Shown in pieces: positions 35,181 through 43,431 of a DNA stretch of 64,000 nucleotides. The stretch is from NCBI RefSeq assembly GCF_036046055.1, contig NZ_CP107939.1, forward strand, positions 4,402,001 through 4,466,000, written 5' to 3'. A program made the translations under genes and the position numbers. The notes under the pieces are model-generated. The model made no database searches and was not told where the DNA came from. It saw only the letters and a program-made list of their open reading frames with translations. Position 1 is the stretch's first letter; each line of letters starts with the position of its first letter. This DNA comes from Nocardia sp. NBC_00403. GTDB taxonomy: Bacteria; Actinomycetota; Actinomycetes; Mycobacteriales; Mycobacteriaceae.

Positions 35181-35987
35181 ATGACCAGACCGAGTTGGGC
35201 TCCCGATGACATTGATCTGGATCGCCCGAGCGCGTCGCGGGTGTACGACTATTTCGTCGGCGGCATGCACAACTTCGAGATCGACCGGCAGCTCGCACAG
35301 CAGATCGAGGCGTTCACGCCCGACGTCGCCGAGACCATGCGCGCGAACCGAGACCTGTTGCGCCGCTGCGTGCGCTTCCTCATCGATGCCGGGATCAGCC
35401 AGTTCCTCGACATCGGGTCCGGAATTCCCACGGTCGGCAATGTGCACGAAGTCGCCCAGGGGCGTGACCCGTCGGCCCGCGTGGTCTACGTCGACATCGA
35501 TCCCGTCGCGGTCGCGCACAGCCGAGCGATCCTCGGCGATGACCCGAACACCGCAATCATCCAGGCCGACATCAGCGACCCCGACGCCATCCTGTCAGAC
35601 CCCCAGGTAGCCAAGCTGATCGACTTCGACCAGCCGGTGGCGGTCCTGCTGCTCGGCGTGCTGCATTTCGTCTCGGATGCGGCCGACCCGCTCGGCTGCG
35701 TGGCCGGTCTGCGCGACGCGGTCGCCCCCGGCAGCTTCCTGGCCATCACCCACGCCACCTCCGATGGCCAGCCCACCGAGGTCCTCGAGGCGCAGAAACT
35801 CTCCGGCCGCACCTCGACCGAAATCGTGCTCCGCTCGAAGGCCGAGATCACCGAGTACTTCGACGGCTGGTCGCTGGTCGAACCCGGACTCGTCCACTTG
35901 CCGCTGTGGCGGCCCGACAACCCCGACGACATCGGTGCGCATCCCGAACAGTCCGGTGCCTATGGGGGCGTGGCACGTAAACACTGA
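35181..35987 (+). CDS. SAM-dependent methyltransferase, DUF574 family
   Basis: A 268-residue protein of the actinobacterial S-adenosyl methyltransferase family once called DUF574. Signatures: RPSASRVYDYFVGGMHNFEID near the start, QFLDIGSGIPTVGNVHEVAQ as SAM-binding motif I, VVYVDIDPVAVAHS, and LLLGVLHFVSDAADP. These genes are numerous in Streptomyces and Nocardia and their substrates are unknown. AAAGGA lies upstream of the ATG. It is 144 bases upstream of the DUF4231/STAND operon and in the same direction, but the gap suggests separate transcription. Confidence 0.9.
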   Translation: MTRPSWAPDDIDLDRPSASRVYDYFVGGMHNFEIDRQLAQQIEAFTPDVAETMRANRDLLRRCVRFLIDAGISQFLDIGSGIPTVGNVHEVAQGRDPSARVVYVDIDPVAVAHSRAILGDDPNTAIIQADISDPDAILSDPQVAKLIDFDQPVAVLLLGVLHFVSDAADPLGCVAGLRDAVAPGSFLAITHATSDGQPTEVLEAQKLSGRTSTEIVLRSKAEITEYFDGWSLVEPGLVHLPLWRPDNPDDIGAHPEQSGAYGGVARKH

Positions 35988-36131
35988 CGAGAAGTGTCGT
36001 GGCGCGATCTTTTCACCTCTGTTTAACCCGCGTCTCATCACGAGGTTCGCCCAAGGCCGCGCTGTCCCGGTCGGGGCATGTTCTTCGTGAATGCACGATT
36101 GCGGCCATAGTTTCCGTGTTAAGAGTGATTC

Positions 36132-36608
36132 GTGGTGGAGGCAATCGAGCCAGTCGGCAGTTCGGGCGTGGGCGACGCGGCCTGGTTGCGCCTGGAGGAT
36201 CAGGTGCGCTGGTACGCAGACAAGAGCCGGCGAGCCCAAAAAGCTTATAAGCAAGTAAAACTCGGTCAAATCGCAGTCGGTGCGATCGTTCCGGTGCTGG
36301 CAGCGACGGGTGTGGCGGGCTACGTTACGGCCATCGTCGCCGCGGCGGTGGTCATCGCGGAAGGGGCGCAACAGCTGTTCCAGTGGCAGTCCGATTGGAT
36401 CCACTTTCGTGCCGCCGCAGAAGCGCTCAGACATGAGCGGTTTCTCTACCTGGCCGAAGCCGGTCCCTACACCGGAGCGGACCGACGCCGGATACTGGCC
36501 GAACGGGTTGAGGCACTTACTGCCGGGGAGAACAGAGCATGGGCCGTCGAGCGGGCGGGTCCGGACCGGTCGAATCCGACCGCGGGGAACCGGGCGCCGG
36601 TAGACTGA
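36132..36608 (+). CDS. DUF4231 two-TM protein, SLATT-like
   Basis: A 158-residue protein. AAWLRLEDQVRWYADKSRRAQKAYK is followed by two tightly spaced membrane helices (QIAVGAIVPVLAATG and VTAIVAAAVVIAEG), then a cytosolic helix (FRAAAEALRHERFLYLAEAGPY) and ERVEALTAGENRAWA. This is the DUF4231 layout, related to SLATT effector domains that are predicted to form pores or membrane assemblies in nucleotide-dependent conflict systems. It precedes the STAND gene by 53 bases in the same direction, so it is probably the membrane partner of that protein. Membrane-permeabilising activity is inference. Confidence 0.78.
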   Translation: MVEAIEPVGSSGVGDAAWLRLEDQVRWYADKSRRAQKAYKQVKLGQIAVGAIVPVLAATGVAGYVTAIVAAAVVIAEGAQQLFQWQSDWIHFRAAAEALRHERFLYLAEAGPYTGADRRRILAERVEALTAGENRAWAVERAGPDRSNPTAGNRAPVD

Positions 36609-36661
36609 GTCCGTGGGGGCGTCCCGAGGCGCTGGGTCCAGTTCTTCTGTGAGGCAATGGA

Positions 36662-39600
36662 ATGCGCATCCGTGCCGGTGGGTCGGTATTTCTCAGTCAT
36701 ACCTCCGACATGGCCGGATACCCGGCGGACCGATCGTTCGTACAAGTAGCTATCGATGCGGTGCTGAAGGCCGGTCTGCGGCCGGTCGATATGAGCCACT
36801 TCGCGGCATCCAGCGACGTCCCGGCCGAGTATTGCGAGCGGCGGGTCCGCGAATGTGATGTCTATCTGGGCCTGATCGGTTTCCGGTATGGCAGCCGGGT
36901 ACCGGGAACCGCCGAGGACCTCTCGTATACCGAACTCGAGTTCGCCGCCGCGACGCGGGCGCGTATCCCGCGGATCATTTTCGTATTGCATGAAGACGCG
37001 CCGATACCTGTTCGGCTGCTCGATCGCGATCGCGACGACATCGATGCCTTCCGGTACCGGCTGCAACATGCCGGACTGATTGTCCGAAAATTCGAGTCGG
37101 CGCAAGACCTGGGCGCGGCGGTACTGCACGCCCTGTTCGAACGCCAAAACGAACAGCAGGCCGCCGATGACGTTTCGGGCTTCCCGTCGGTTGCCGCGCG
37201 TCGGCCGTGGATGGCGCCGCCGCTGGACCGCATGGTCGAACGCCCGGAACTCGGCGGTTGGCTGATCGATGCGCTCTGTGCCCCGAGCCCTGTCGACGTC
37301 GGGTTGACGACGGGGCTGCGCGGCGCGGGCGGGTTCGGCAAGACGATGCTCGCCAATTGGGTTTCCCACCAAGCTGAAATAAAGCAGCGCTACCCGGGTG
37401 GGCTGCTGTGGGTGGCGCTCGGCCAGGAGGTACACGGCGCGGACCTGGCCGAGCGCATCAACGACATCGCGTACCTGTTGGACGGGAAGCGGCCATCGAT
37501 CTCGGAACCTGATATCGCCGGTGCGGAACTGGGCCGACTACTCGACCAGCGCCCGCCGGTGCTGATCATCGTCGACGACGTCTGGGAGGAATCGCAGCTG
37601 CGACCGTTCCGCTACGGCGGGCGGGAATGCACCCGGTTGGTTACCACCCGTATGCCAGATATATTGCCGAGCCGCTGTGTGAGCATTCCGGTCGACGAGA
37701 TGTCCACCGCACAGGCCGGCGAACTGGTCGGCAGTGGCGTCGACGGGCTCCCGCCACTCATCATTGATGGGTTGATCCGAGCGTCGGGCCGGTGGCCGGT
37801 GCTGCTCAACCTGATCAATGGAGCGCTGCGCCATCGGGTTTCCCGGGGGGAGTCCCCGCAGCATGCCGCCGCGGATGTGCTGGCGCTGCTGGCGAAACAG
37901 GGGCCTTCGGCACTCGATACCGCCAGGTCCACGGAGCGAGCGCGGGCAATCGAAGCGACCATGAACGCAAGCCTGCGTCTGCTCGACCACGAAGACCTGG
38001 GACGCTACCTCGATCTGGCAATCTTTCCGGAGGACGTGGAGATCCCGATTCCGGTGCTGGAGATGCTGTGGCCGGGCCGTCGGGGCGACGCGCTGTGCGG
38101 GGAGCTGGTCAACCTCGGGCTGGTTGCGGACTATCGGCTCGATCCGCCGGGCCCTCGGTTGATTATCCACGACGTGATCCGGGCATACTTGCGCGCGCAC
38201 CGCAGTCCGACAGAACTGCGAGACGCACATGCCCGCTTGATAATCGCGGTGCGTGCGCGATTGCTTCCGTCCGAGGAGACCCCACCGACGCCCTGGTGGC
38301 TGTTGCCCGCGGAGGATTCCTACCTCTGGCGCTTCGTGCCGTACCATCTCGCCGAGGCACACCTGATCGACGAACTGGCCGCCTTGGTCTGTGACCTGCG
38401 CTGGACCGAGGCAAAAACCCGGCTACTCGGTTCGGTGATCGGTGCCGCGGCCGATGTGGCACTGGTGGACTCCGGTGTCGCCAACGTGCTGCATAACGTG
38501 CTGAACCGGTCGTCCCGCCTGCTGGAACCGATACCACCGCCTACCACGCTGGGCGCGACGCTGGCCAGTCGAGTGCACGGAATGCCCGAACTGGCAACGG
38601 TTTTGGACCGGTACCTGCCCTCTCTGCCCGCCCCCCGGCTGGAGCCGCGGTGGCTGCTACCCGACCGGGTCACGTTTGAGGACACCACAAGCGCGGCGGT
38701 CGGCGCGGTGACCAGTTGCGCGTTCTCTCCGGACGGCGTGCTGCTCGCGACCGCGTGCGGCGACGGCACGATCCGATTCTGGTGCACTGCGGATGGATCC
38801 CTGAACTCGATACTGCCCGGCCATGCCGGTGAGATTTTCTACTGTGTCTTCGCACCGAACGGCCGACTGGTCGCGGCTGCCAGTACCGACGGCCGGGTGT
38901 GGCTGTGGGAACTGGCCACCCGCACGCTGTGGACCGTCCTCGTACACGCCGAGTGGGTGACCAGTTGCGAGTTCTCCCCGGATGGACGACTTATCGCGAC
39001 GTCCAGCGATGACGGCGTCGTCCGGCTATGGTCGGTCGCCGATGGCACCTTGTCCGGCACCCTCACCGGTCACATCGGCCGGGTGACCGACTGCACGTTC
39101 TCCCCGGACGGAACCCGCATCGCCACCACCGGTTTCGACACCACGGTGCGCTTGTGGGAGGTGGCCACCGGGCGGCTCGAGCTGGTGCTGCGCGGTCATC
39201 GCAACAATGTGTGGGGCTGCGCGTTCTCCCCGGACGGAACGTTGCTCGCGACCACGGGGCACGACAGCACCGTCCGATTGTGGCGCTGCGCCGACGGGAC
39301 GGAATCGGCGGTGCTGATCGGACCCGACATGTGGATGCGCAAATGCGCGTTCTCTCCGGACGGAACCCTGCTCGTCGCCGCCGCAGGAAACGGGGCGGTG
39401 CCGCTGTGGCGGGTATCGGACCACACCGAGTACGGCACCATGACCGGGCATACCGACTGGGTCCGCGAGTGCCACTTCTCGCCGGACGGAAACCTGGTGG
39501 CCACCACCGGGTTCGACGGAACAGTACGGCTGTGGCAGGTGGCGGACTGCACCGCACAGCTGGTACTCGGTGGTTCGTCCACCAGAGTGAACGGTTGCGC

Positions 39601-40426
39601 GATATCCCCCGACGGGAAGACACTTGCCGCAGTCGGCAACGATCAGACCGCGCGGCTCTACGAAGTGTCGAGCGGACGCGAACTGGCTACGCTCCGTGGA
39701 CACGTGGACTGGGTGCGCGACTGCGCGTTCGCTCCTGACGGAAGCCTGGTGGCAACCGTCGGTAGCGACGGTGTGGCGCGACTGTGGGAAGTCGACTCCG
39801 GGGCCGAATGGGCCACGCTGCACGGCCATTCCGACCGGATCCGCCGCTGCACCTTCTCGCCGGACGGCAGGCTGCTCGCCACCGCGAGCAGTGACCGCAC
39901 AGTCCGCCTATGGGATGTCGATGCCCGCCGCGCGGTGAAAGTGCTTACCGGCCACCAGGAGTGGGTGGAGAGCTGTGCTTTCTCCCCGGATGGAAACCTG
40001 CTCGTGACCACCGGGTTCGACATGAAGGCCCGAGTGTGGCGGGCTCCCGACTGGACCGAGGTGGCCGTGCTGTCGGGGCACACCGACAGCGTAACCCACT
40101 GCGCCGTTTCTCCGGACGGAGCGTTGCTGGCCACTGCTTCCGACGACCAGACGACGCGAATCTGGCGGATCGCCACCGGTGCGGGCGAGACTGTGCTCGA
40201 GGGCCACACCGGATGGGTCGAGAACTGTGCGTTCTCGCCGGATGGTGGCCTGCTCGCCACAGTCAGCAGTGATCAGACGATACGGCTGTGGGACCTCGCG
40301 ACCGGTAAATGCCATTGCGCGCTGCGGCTCGCCGCGCCACTGCTCGGCGTCGCCTGGCATCCGGACGGCACCCGCCTGTGCGCCGTCGGAGACGCTGGGA
40401 TCTACCTTCTCACGTACCGGAGATGA
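36662..40426 (+). CDS. STAND protein: DUF4062 (TIR-like)-NB-ARC-14 WD40 repeats
   Basis: A 1254-residue NLR-like protein. Residues about 5-140 form DUF4062, a TIR-related domain (VFLSHTSDMAGYPADRSF, CDVYLGLIGFRYGS, SYTELEFAAA). The NB-ARC ATPase (about 205-520) has Walker A GAGGFGKTML near 222, Walker B VLIIVDDVW, the sensor RLVTTRM and an MHD-like IIHD. A helical linker follows. From about residue 680 there are 14 WD40 repeats (core CAFSPDGTLLAT...VRLW), enough for two seven-bladed propellers. Such proteins sense a ligand through the repeats, oligomerise by ATP and activate the N-terminal effector. GAGG precedes the ATG. It is second in a four-gene operon. Confidence 0.9.
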   Translation: MRIRAGGSVFLSHTSDMAGYPADRSFVQVAIDAVLKAGLRPVDMSHFAASSDVPAEYCERRVRECDVYLGLIGFRYGSRVPGTAEDLSYTELEFAAATRARIPRIIFVLHEDAPIPVRLLDRDRDDIDAFRYRLQHAGLIVRKFESAQDLGAAVLHALFERQNEQQAADDVSGFPSVAARRPWMAPPLDRMVERPELGGWLIDALCAPSPVDVGLTTGLRGAGGFGKTMLANWVSHQAEIKQRYPGGLLWVALGQEVHGADLAERINDIAYLLDGKRPSISEPDIAGAELGRLLDQRPPVLIIVDDVWEESQLRPFRYGGRECTRLVTTRMPDILPSRCVSIPVDEMSTAQAGELVGSGVDGLPPLIIDGLIRASGRWPVLLNLINGALRHRVSRGESPQHAAADVLALLAKQGPSALDTARSTERARAIEATMNASLRLLDHEDLGRYLDLAIFPEDVEIPIPVLEMLWPGRRGDALCGELVNLGLVADYRLDPPGPRLIIHDVIRAYLRAHRSPTELRDAHARLIIAVRARLLPSEETPPTPWWLLPAEDSYLWRFVPYHLAEAHLIDELAALVCDLRWTEAKTRLLGSVIGAAADVALVDSGVANVLHNVLNRSSRLLEPIPPPTTLGATLASRVHGMPELATVLDRYLPSLPAPRLEPRWLLPDRVTFEDTTSAAVGAVTSCAFSPDGVLLATACGDGTIRFWCTADGSLNSILPGHAGEIFYCVFAPNGRLVAAASTDGRVWLWELATRTLWTVLVHAEWVTSCEFSPDGRLIATSSDDGVVRLWSVADGTLSGTLTGHIGRVTDCTFSPDGTRIATTGFDTTVRLWEVATGRLELVLRGHRNNVWGCAFSPDGTLLATTGHDSTVRLWRCADGTESAVLIGPDMWMRKCAFSPDGTLLVAAAGNGAVPLWRVSDHTEYGTMTGHTDWVRECHFSPDGNLVATTGFDGTVRLWQVADCTAQLVLGGSSTRVNGCAISPDGKTLAAVGNDQTARLYEVSSGRELATLRGHVDWVRDCAFAPDGSLVATVGSDGVARLWEVDSGAEWATLHGHSDRIRRCTFSPDGRLLATASSDRTVRLWDVDARRAVKVLTGHQEWVESCAFSPDGNLLVTTGFDMKARVWRAPDWTEVAVLSGHTDSVTHCAVSPDGALLATASDDQTTRIWRIATGAGETVLEGHTGWVENCAFSPDGGLLATVSSDQTIRLWDLATGKCHCALRLAAPLLGVAWHPDGTRLCAVGDAGIYLLTYRR

Positions 40427-40430
40427 CGCC

Positions 40431-41174
40431 ATGGTTCACGGCCGAGACCCGGGTACCGGCTGCGCAGACGGGCGTCGAATCTATATCCATCGACACACAT
40501 TGCGCTGCCTCATAACTCAGGCACCCGAGCTGGGCCCGGAGGTGTGCGATGTACTGGCCGTAGTGCGCGCTGCGAAGCTGATCCACCATCACCTCGTCGA
40601 AACAGGCGGCCTCCTCGGCTTGGTGCGCCCGGTGATCGCGGAGCGGTTCGACGACTCGTTCTCCTGGAAGGCACCGCTGTCGTCGCTGTTGCACCGACTG
40701 GCATACCGTCCGTGCTTCCCGCGGGACCGCGGGGCCGTGTGGCCGGTACTCCAACCGGAGGAAGGTGTGGTAGCCACCTGTACCGAGGCCGGTTACTACA
40801 CATTCGCCACTGGAGATGCCGCGGCGGAGCGCATGTTCGCCGATCATGTACCGATGGCAGAACTGCAGCACTCGCTGGCCGCCGGTCGAGGGCCGGGCGA
40901 TCTCACCCTCATCAAGGGTCGGAGCTTGGCTCGCATCGACCCACGGCTCGGAGTGGGCCGGGTGGGCCATCGATACGCGGCGGCACTGGCCGCCGGTACG
41001 GCCGACGGGCACCGGGCAGACGAGGTCGACGCACACAGCCGTGCCGACTGTCTGGCACGGGTACAACAGCTCGCTGATACGGTGCTGCCCGATGCCACCG
41101 CCGACGAACGTCGGGTAGTCGGCGACCTGACCACGTCGCTGGCGCGTTCCTTCCAGCTGATGAATAGCCTCTAG
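40431..41174 (+). CDS. Hypothetical protein in STAND operon
   Basis: A 247-residue soluble protein starting four bases after the STAND stop, with GGAG eight bases upstream. No family is recognised. It has an N-terminal helical half (RCLITQAPELGPEVCDVLAV, LIHHHLVE) and a central strand region (GVVATCTEAGYYTFAT) followed by a long C-terminal helix (RRVVGDLTTSLARSFQLMN). Histidines cluster in IHRHTL and LIHHHLVE, but no metal-protease motif is formed. Its position and spacing indicate co-translation with the STAND protein; it may be a regulator, effector or substrate of it. Confidence 0.68.
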   Translation: MVHGRDPGTGCADGRRIYIHRHTLRCLITQAPELGPEVCDVLAVVRAAKLIHHHLVETGGLLGLVRPVIAERFDDSFSWKAPLSSLLHRLAYRPCFPRDRGAVWPVLQPEEGVVATCTEAGYYTFATGDAAAERMFADHVPMAELQHSLAAGRGPGDLTLIKGRSLARIDPRLGVGRVGHRYAAALAAGTADGHRADEVDAHSRADCLARVQQLADTVLPDATADERRVVGDLTTSLARSFQLMNSL

Positions 41175-41187
41175 CGGAGATAGGCAG

Positions 41188-42285
41188 ATGACCGGCGACC
41201 TCGAGAACGTGGAATCCCGTCTGCGTAGCCAGCCGGGGCAATCGAATACCGATCGGGCGCTGGGCACTTTGGATGCCAGGCTGCGGATGTGGGAGCAGGA
41301 GCGCGGCTATTCCGGTATCGCTGTTATCGCACGCGGTGGGGTGCGGGAGTTCGAGGGTTGTTATGGGCTGGCCAATCGGTCCGAAGGCATTCCCGTCAGT
41401 ACGGAAACCCGCTTCGGTTTGGCGTCTGTGACGAAGATGTTTACCGCCGTCGCCGTGGCCCGATTCGTCCGCAGCGGGCTGGTCTCCTTCGACACGGCGG
41501 TGCGGGATATCCTCCCCGCTGGCCGCTGCCCGACCACGCTGCGCCCCGACGTCACCGTCCACCATCTGCTCAGCCATACCTCCGGTATCGCGGACTACTT
41601 CGAGGAGGGCGACGACTACGCAGCGTTATGGACGGACCGGCCCAACTACCGGATCCTGTGCCCGGCGGACATGCTTTCCCTGTTCGCGAACCTCGCACCG
41701 CATGGGCGACCCGGACAACGGTTTCAGTATTCCAACGCAGGCTTTGTCCTGCTCGGGCTGATCGTCGAGGAGATCGCCGGGGTGCCCTATCCTGACGCAG
41801 TCGCGGAGTCCGTGCTCGAACCCGCCGGTCTCACCTCGACCGGCTTCTTCGCGTTGGACGAGGTGCAGACGCACCTCGCCATCGGCTACCTGCCGCCACG
41901 AGAGGCAGGTGGGCCGTGGCGGTCGAACATCTACTCGATCCCGTCGATGGGTGGTCCCGACGGCGGAGCCTTCGCCACCGCCGCCGACCTGGACCGGTTC
42001 CTGCGCGCCTATGCCGATGGCACTCTGCTGGGTGAGCAGTTGCGGGCCGCAATGCTCACGCCACGCTGCGTGGTGCGCGACGGTGTGGAGGTGGGCTACG
42101 GCGTATTCCTCTACGGCGGTGGCCGATTCGGGCACACCGGCGAGGATCCCGGCTGTGAGGTGATGGTTCAGCACCTGCCGGAGTTCGACACCAGCGTTAT
42201 CGCGCTGTGCAACATGAACGGCTTTGCCCACGAAATCGGTGACCTCATGGTCGAGTTGGTGCTGAAAGGTTTCTCTAGCCGGTAG
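41188..42285 (+). CDS. Serine hydrolase, class C beta-lactamase/PBP fold
   Basis: A 365-residue serine hydrolase of the class C beta-lactamase family. The SxxK motif is ASVTKMF near residue 80, the YxN motif YSNAGF near 178, and the third motif appears as GHTGEDPG near 312. HLLSHTSGIADYFEEGDDY is the usual post-motif segment. No signal peptide is present, so it is predicted cytosolic, which is unusual for a penicillin-binding type and more like esterase or peptidase members. It follows the hypothetical gene by 13 bases and closes the STAND operon. Its role there is unknown. Confidence 0.83.
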   Translation: MTGDLENVESRLRSQPGQSNTDRALGTLDARLRMWEQERGYSGIAVIARGGVREFEGCYGLANRSEGIPVSTETRFGLASVTKMFTAVAVARFVRSGLVSFDTAVRDILPAGRCPTTLRPDVTVHHLLSHTSGIADYFEEGDDYAALWTDRPNYRILCPADMLSLFANLAPHGRPGQRFQYSNAGFVLLGLIVEEIAGVPYPDAVAESVLEPAGLTSTGFFALDEVQTHLAIGYLPPREAGGPWRSNIYSIPSMGGPDGGAFATAADLDRFLRAYADGTLLGEQLRAAMLTPRCVVRDGVEVGYGVFLYGGGRFGHTGEDPGCEVMVQHLPEFDTSVIALCNMNGFAHEIGDLMVELVLKGFSSR

Positions 42286-42540
42286 ATCTCGGGTCGGAGC
42301 CACATGCGAACGGGCTGATGCGGAATGTGTTGCCCCGGAGATGCGTTTCGTCAGCGATGCGCTTGTAGTAGTCGACAATCGCTTTATCGGCGAAGCGGAT
42401 CTCGACCGGAGGTTCGAGGGTGACGCCGCAGCGCTCGGCGATCTCCAACCGCCCCTGGTCAGTTGTGCTGATCCCAGCGTCCAATCGCGTCCCGCCCTGA
42501 TTACGGACGCGGTTAGTCCAGCAGTGGTCGGGTCGGCCAC
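42275..42540 (-). pseudogene. Possible frameshifted small gene
   Basis: A GTG at 42540 has AGGAGG eight bases upstream and begins ADPTTAGLTASVIRAGRDW. Near LTRG this frame loses coding character, while the adjacent frame continues RLEIAERCGVTLEPPVEI, AIVDYYKRIADETHLRG and NTFRISPFACG to a stop. Joining them gives a plausible protein of about 88 residues with one frameshift. I do not recognise the family. It converges on and overlaps the serine hydrolase end by about 11 bases. Confidence 0.35.
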
Positions 42541-42644
42541 AGCATCCACCTCCTGGGTAGGCTGTGATGATCGTTCCGTTGCAGGCCACGGTAGCCGCCG
42601 GGCGGGAGTAATTGTCAATACCTGTGGTTCGAGAGTGTTTCCAG
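42541..42644. other. Short gap left of nucleotidyltransferase
   Basis: About 100 bases between the small frameshifted frame and the nucleotidyltransferase stop. It contains the AGGAGG ribosome-binding-like site of the former and nothing else that I can support. Confidence 0.3.
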
Positions 42645-43235
42645 TCAGGGATGGCCGGGGTGTACTCGCGATAGCCACCCGGACAGTCGGGATCGCCGTG
42701 GCCGGTCCATCGCGGGGAGCGCGTGTAGGAAGTCTGTCTCGTCTTTGGTTCGTCGGGCTTTCGCCTTGAACAGGAGTACGACCTCGGGGATCACGTAGGG
42801 ATTGCCGTCGGCGGTGCGGAGAATCAGCTCGTCGTAGGGCAGGGTGATCGATGCGTCGCGGCGGCACACCCATCGATCGCCACGGTGTGGCTCGCGGAAC
42901 ACGTCGAGGCGATATAGCCCGGTCGCCGGTTCGCGCAGCCATGTCTGATGCTGGTTGTCCGCTTCCTCGGGAAACGGCCAGGCGTGCCCGTCGCCGACGA
43001 CGTCCCATTCGTAGCCGGGGAACGCGTCCACGATCTCGGCGAATCGTGCACGTGGAACTCCGATTTCGAGATCGGAGTGCTCACGTCCGAGGCCGCCGAC
43101 AAACAGATCCAGCGCCCACCCGGCTGCGACATACCAGCATGGCGGGGTGCTCGACAGCCGTTCGGCGGCTTCGGCGGGAGTCCATGCTTGCCAGAGTTGG
43201 TCGCATTCCTCGACGGACAGCGGGCGTCCGGCCAT
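42645..43235 (-). CDS. Nucleotidyltransferase, aminoglycoside adenylyltransferase-like
   Basis: A 196-residue protein resembling the minimal nucleotidyltransferases of the ANT(2'')/LinB-type superfamily. CWYVAAGWALDLFVGG is the helix before the active site, and HSDLEIGV holds the acidic metal-binding pair. A third acidic strand YRLDVF and the C-terminal KARRTKDETDF helix complete the fold. Such proteins may adenylylate antibiotics or act as uncharacterised transferases. It begins two bases after the stop of a 64-residue gene, in an operon headed by a sulfatase. An ability to confer drug resistance is not shown by the sequence. Confidence 0.78.
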   Translation of the reverse strand: MAGRPLSVEECDQLWQAWTPAEAAERLSSTPPCWYVAAGWALDLFVGGLGREHSDLEIGVPRARFAEIVDAFPGYEWDVVGDGHAWPFPEEADNQHQTWLREPATGLYRLDVFREPHRGDRWVCRRDASITLPYDELILRTADGNPYVIPEVVLLFKAKARRTKDETDFLHALPAMDRPRRSRLSGWLSRVHPGHP

Positions 43236-43236
43236 C

Positions 43237-43431
43237 TCAGGTGGCCTCCTTCACATCGGACGGGTCGACCGGCCGTTCCACGAGTTTGCCCTTCTCGAAG
43301 ACGGCTTCGGCGCGGACGAGAGCGACCAGGTACCCGGCGTTGACAGCGCGCCGCCAGCTGCAGAGCGGCCGGGGCGTCGGCGTGCTCCTGGGGAGATAGC
43401 TGGTGCGCGTTGGTTGCTTTCGTTCGCTCAT
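43237..43431 (-). CDS. Small hypothetical protein between sulfatase and nucleotidyltransferase
   Basis: A 64-residue frame whose ATG overlaps the sulfatase stop (ATGA) and whose stop lies two bases before the nucleotidyltransferase start. Its N terminus is basic and Pro/Thr-rich (SERKQPTRTSYLPRSTPTP), and the rest reads AGYLVALVRAEAVFEKGKLVERPVDPSD. The perfect spacing supports a real gene, though composition is not conclusive. Confidence 0.5.
   Translation of the reverse strand: MSERKQPTRTSYLPRSTPTPRPLCSWRRAVNAGYLVALVRAEAVFEKGKLVERPVDPSDVKEAT

Noticed and set aside
41188..42285. Serine hydrolase as a drug-resistance beta-lactamase
   Set aside because: No signal peptide and membership in a conflict-type operon; class C fold alone does not imply beta-lactam hydrolysis.
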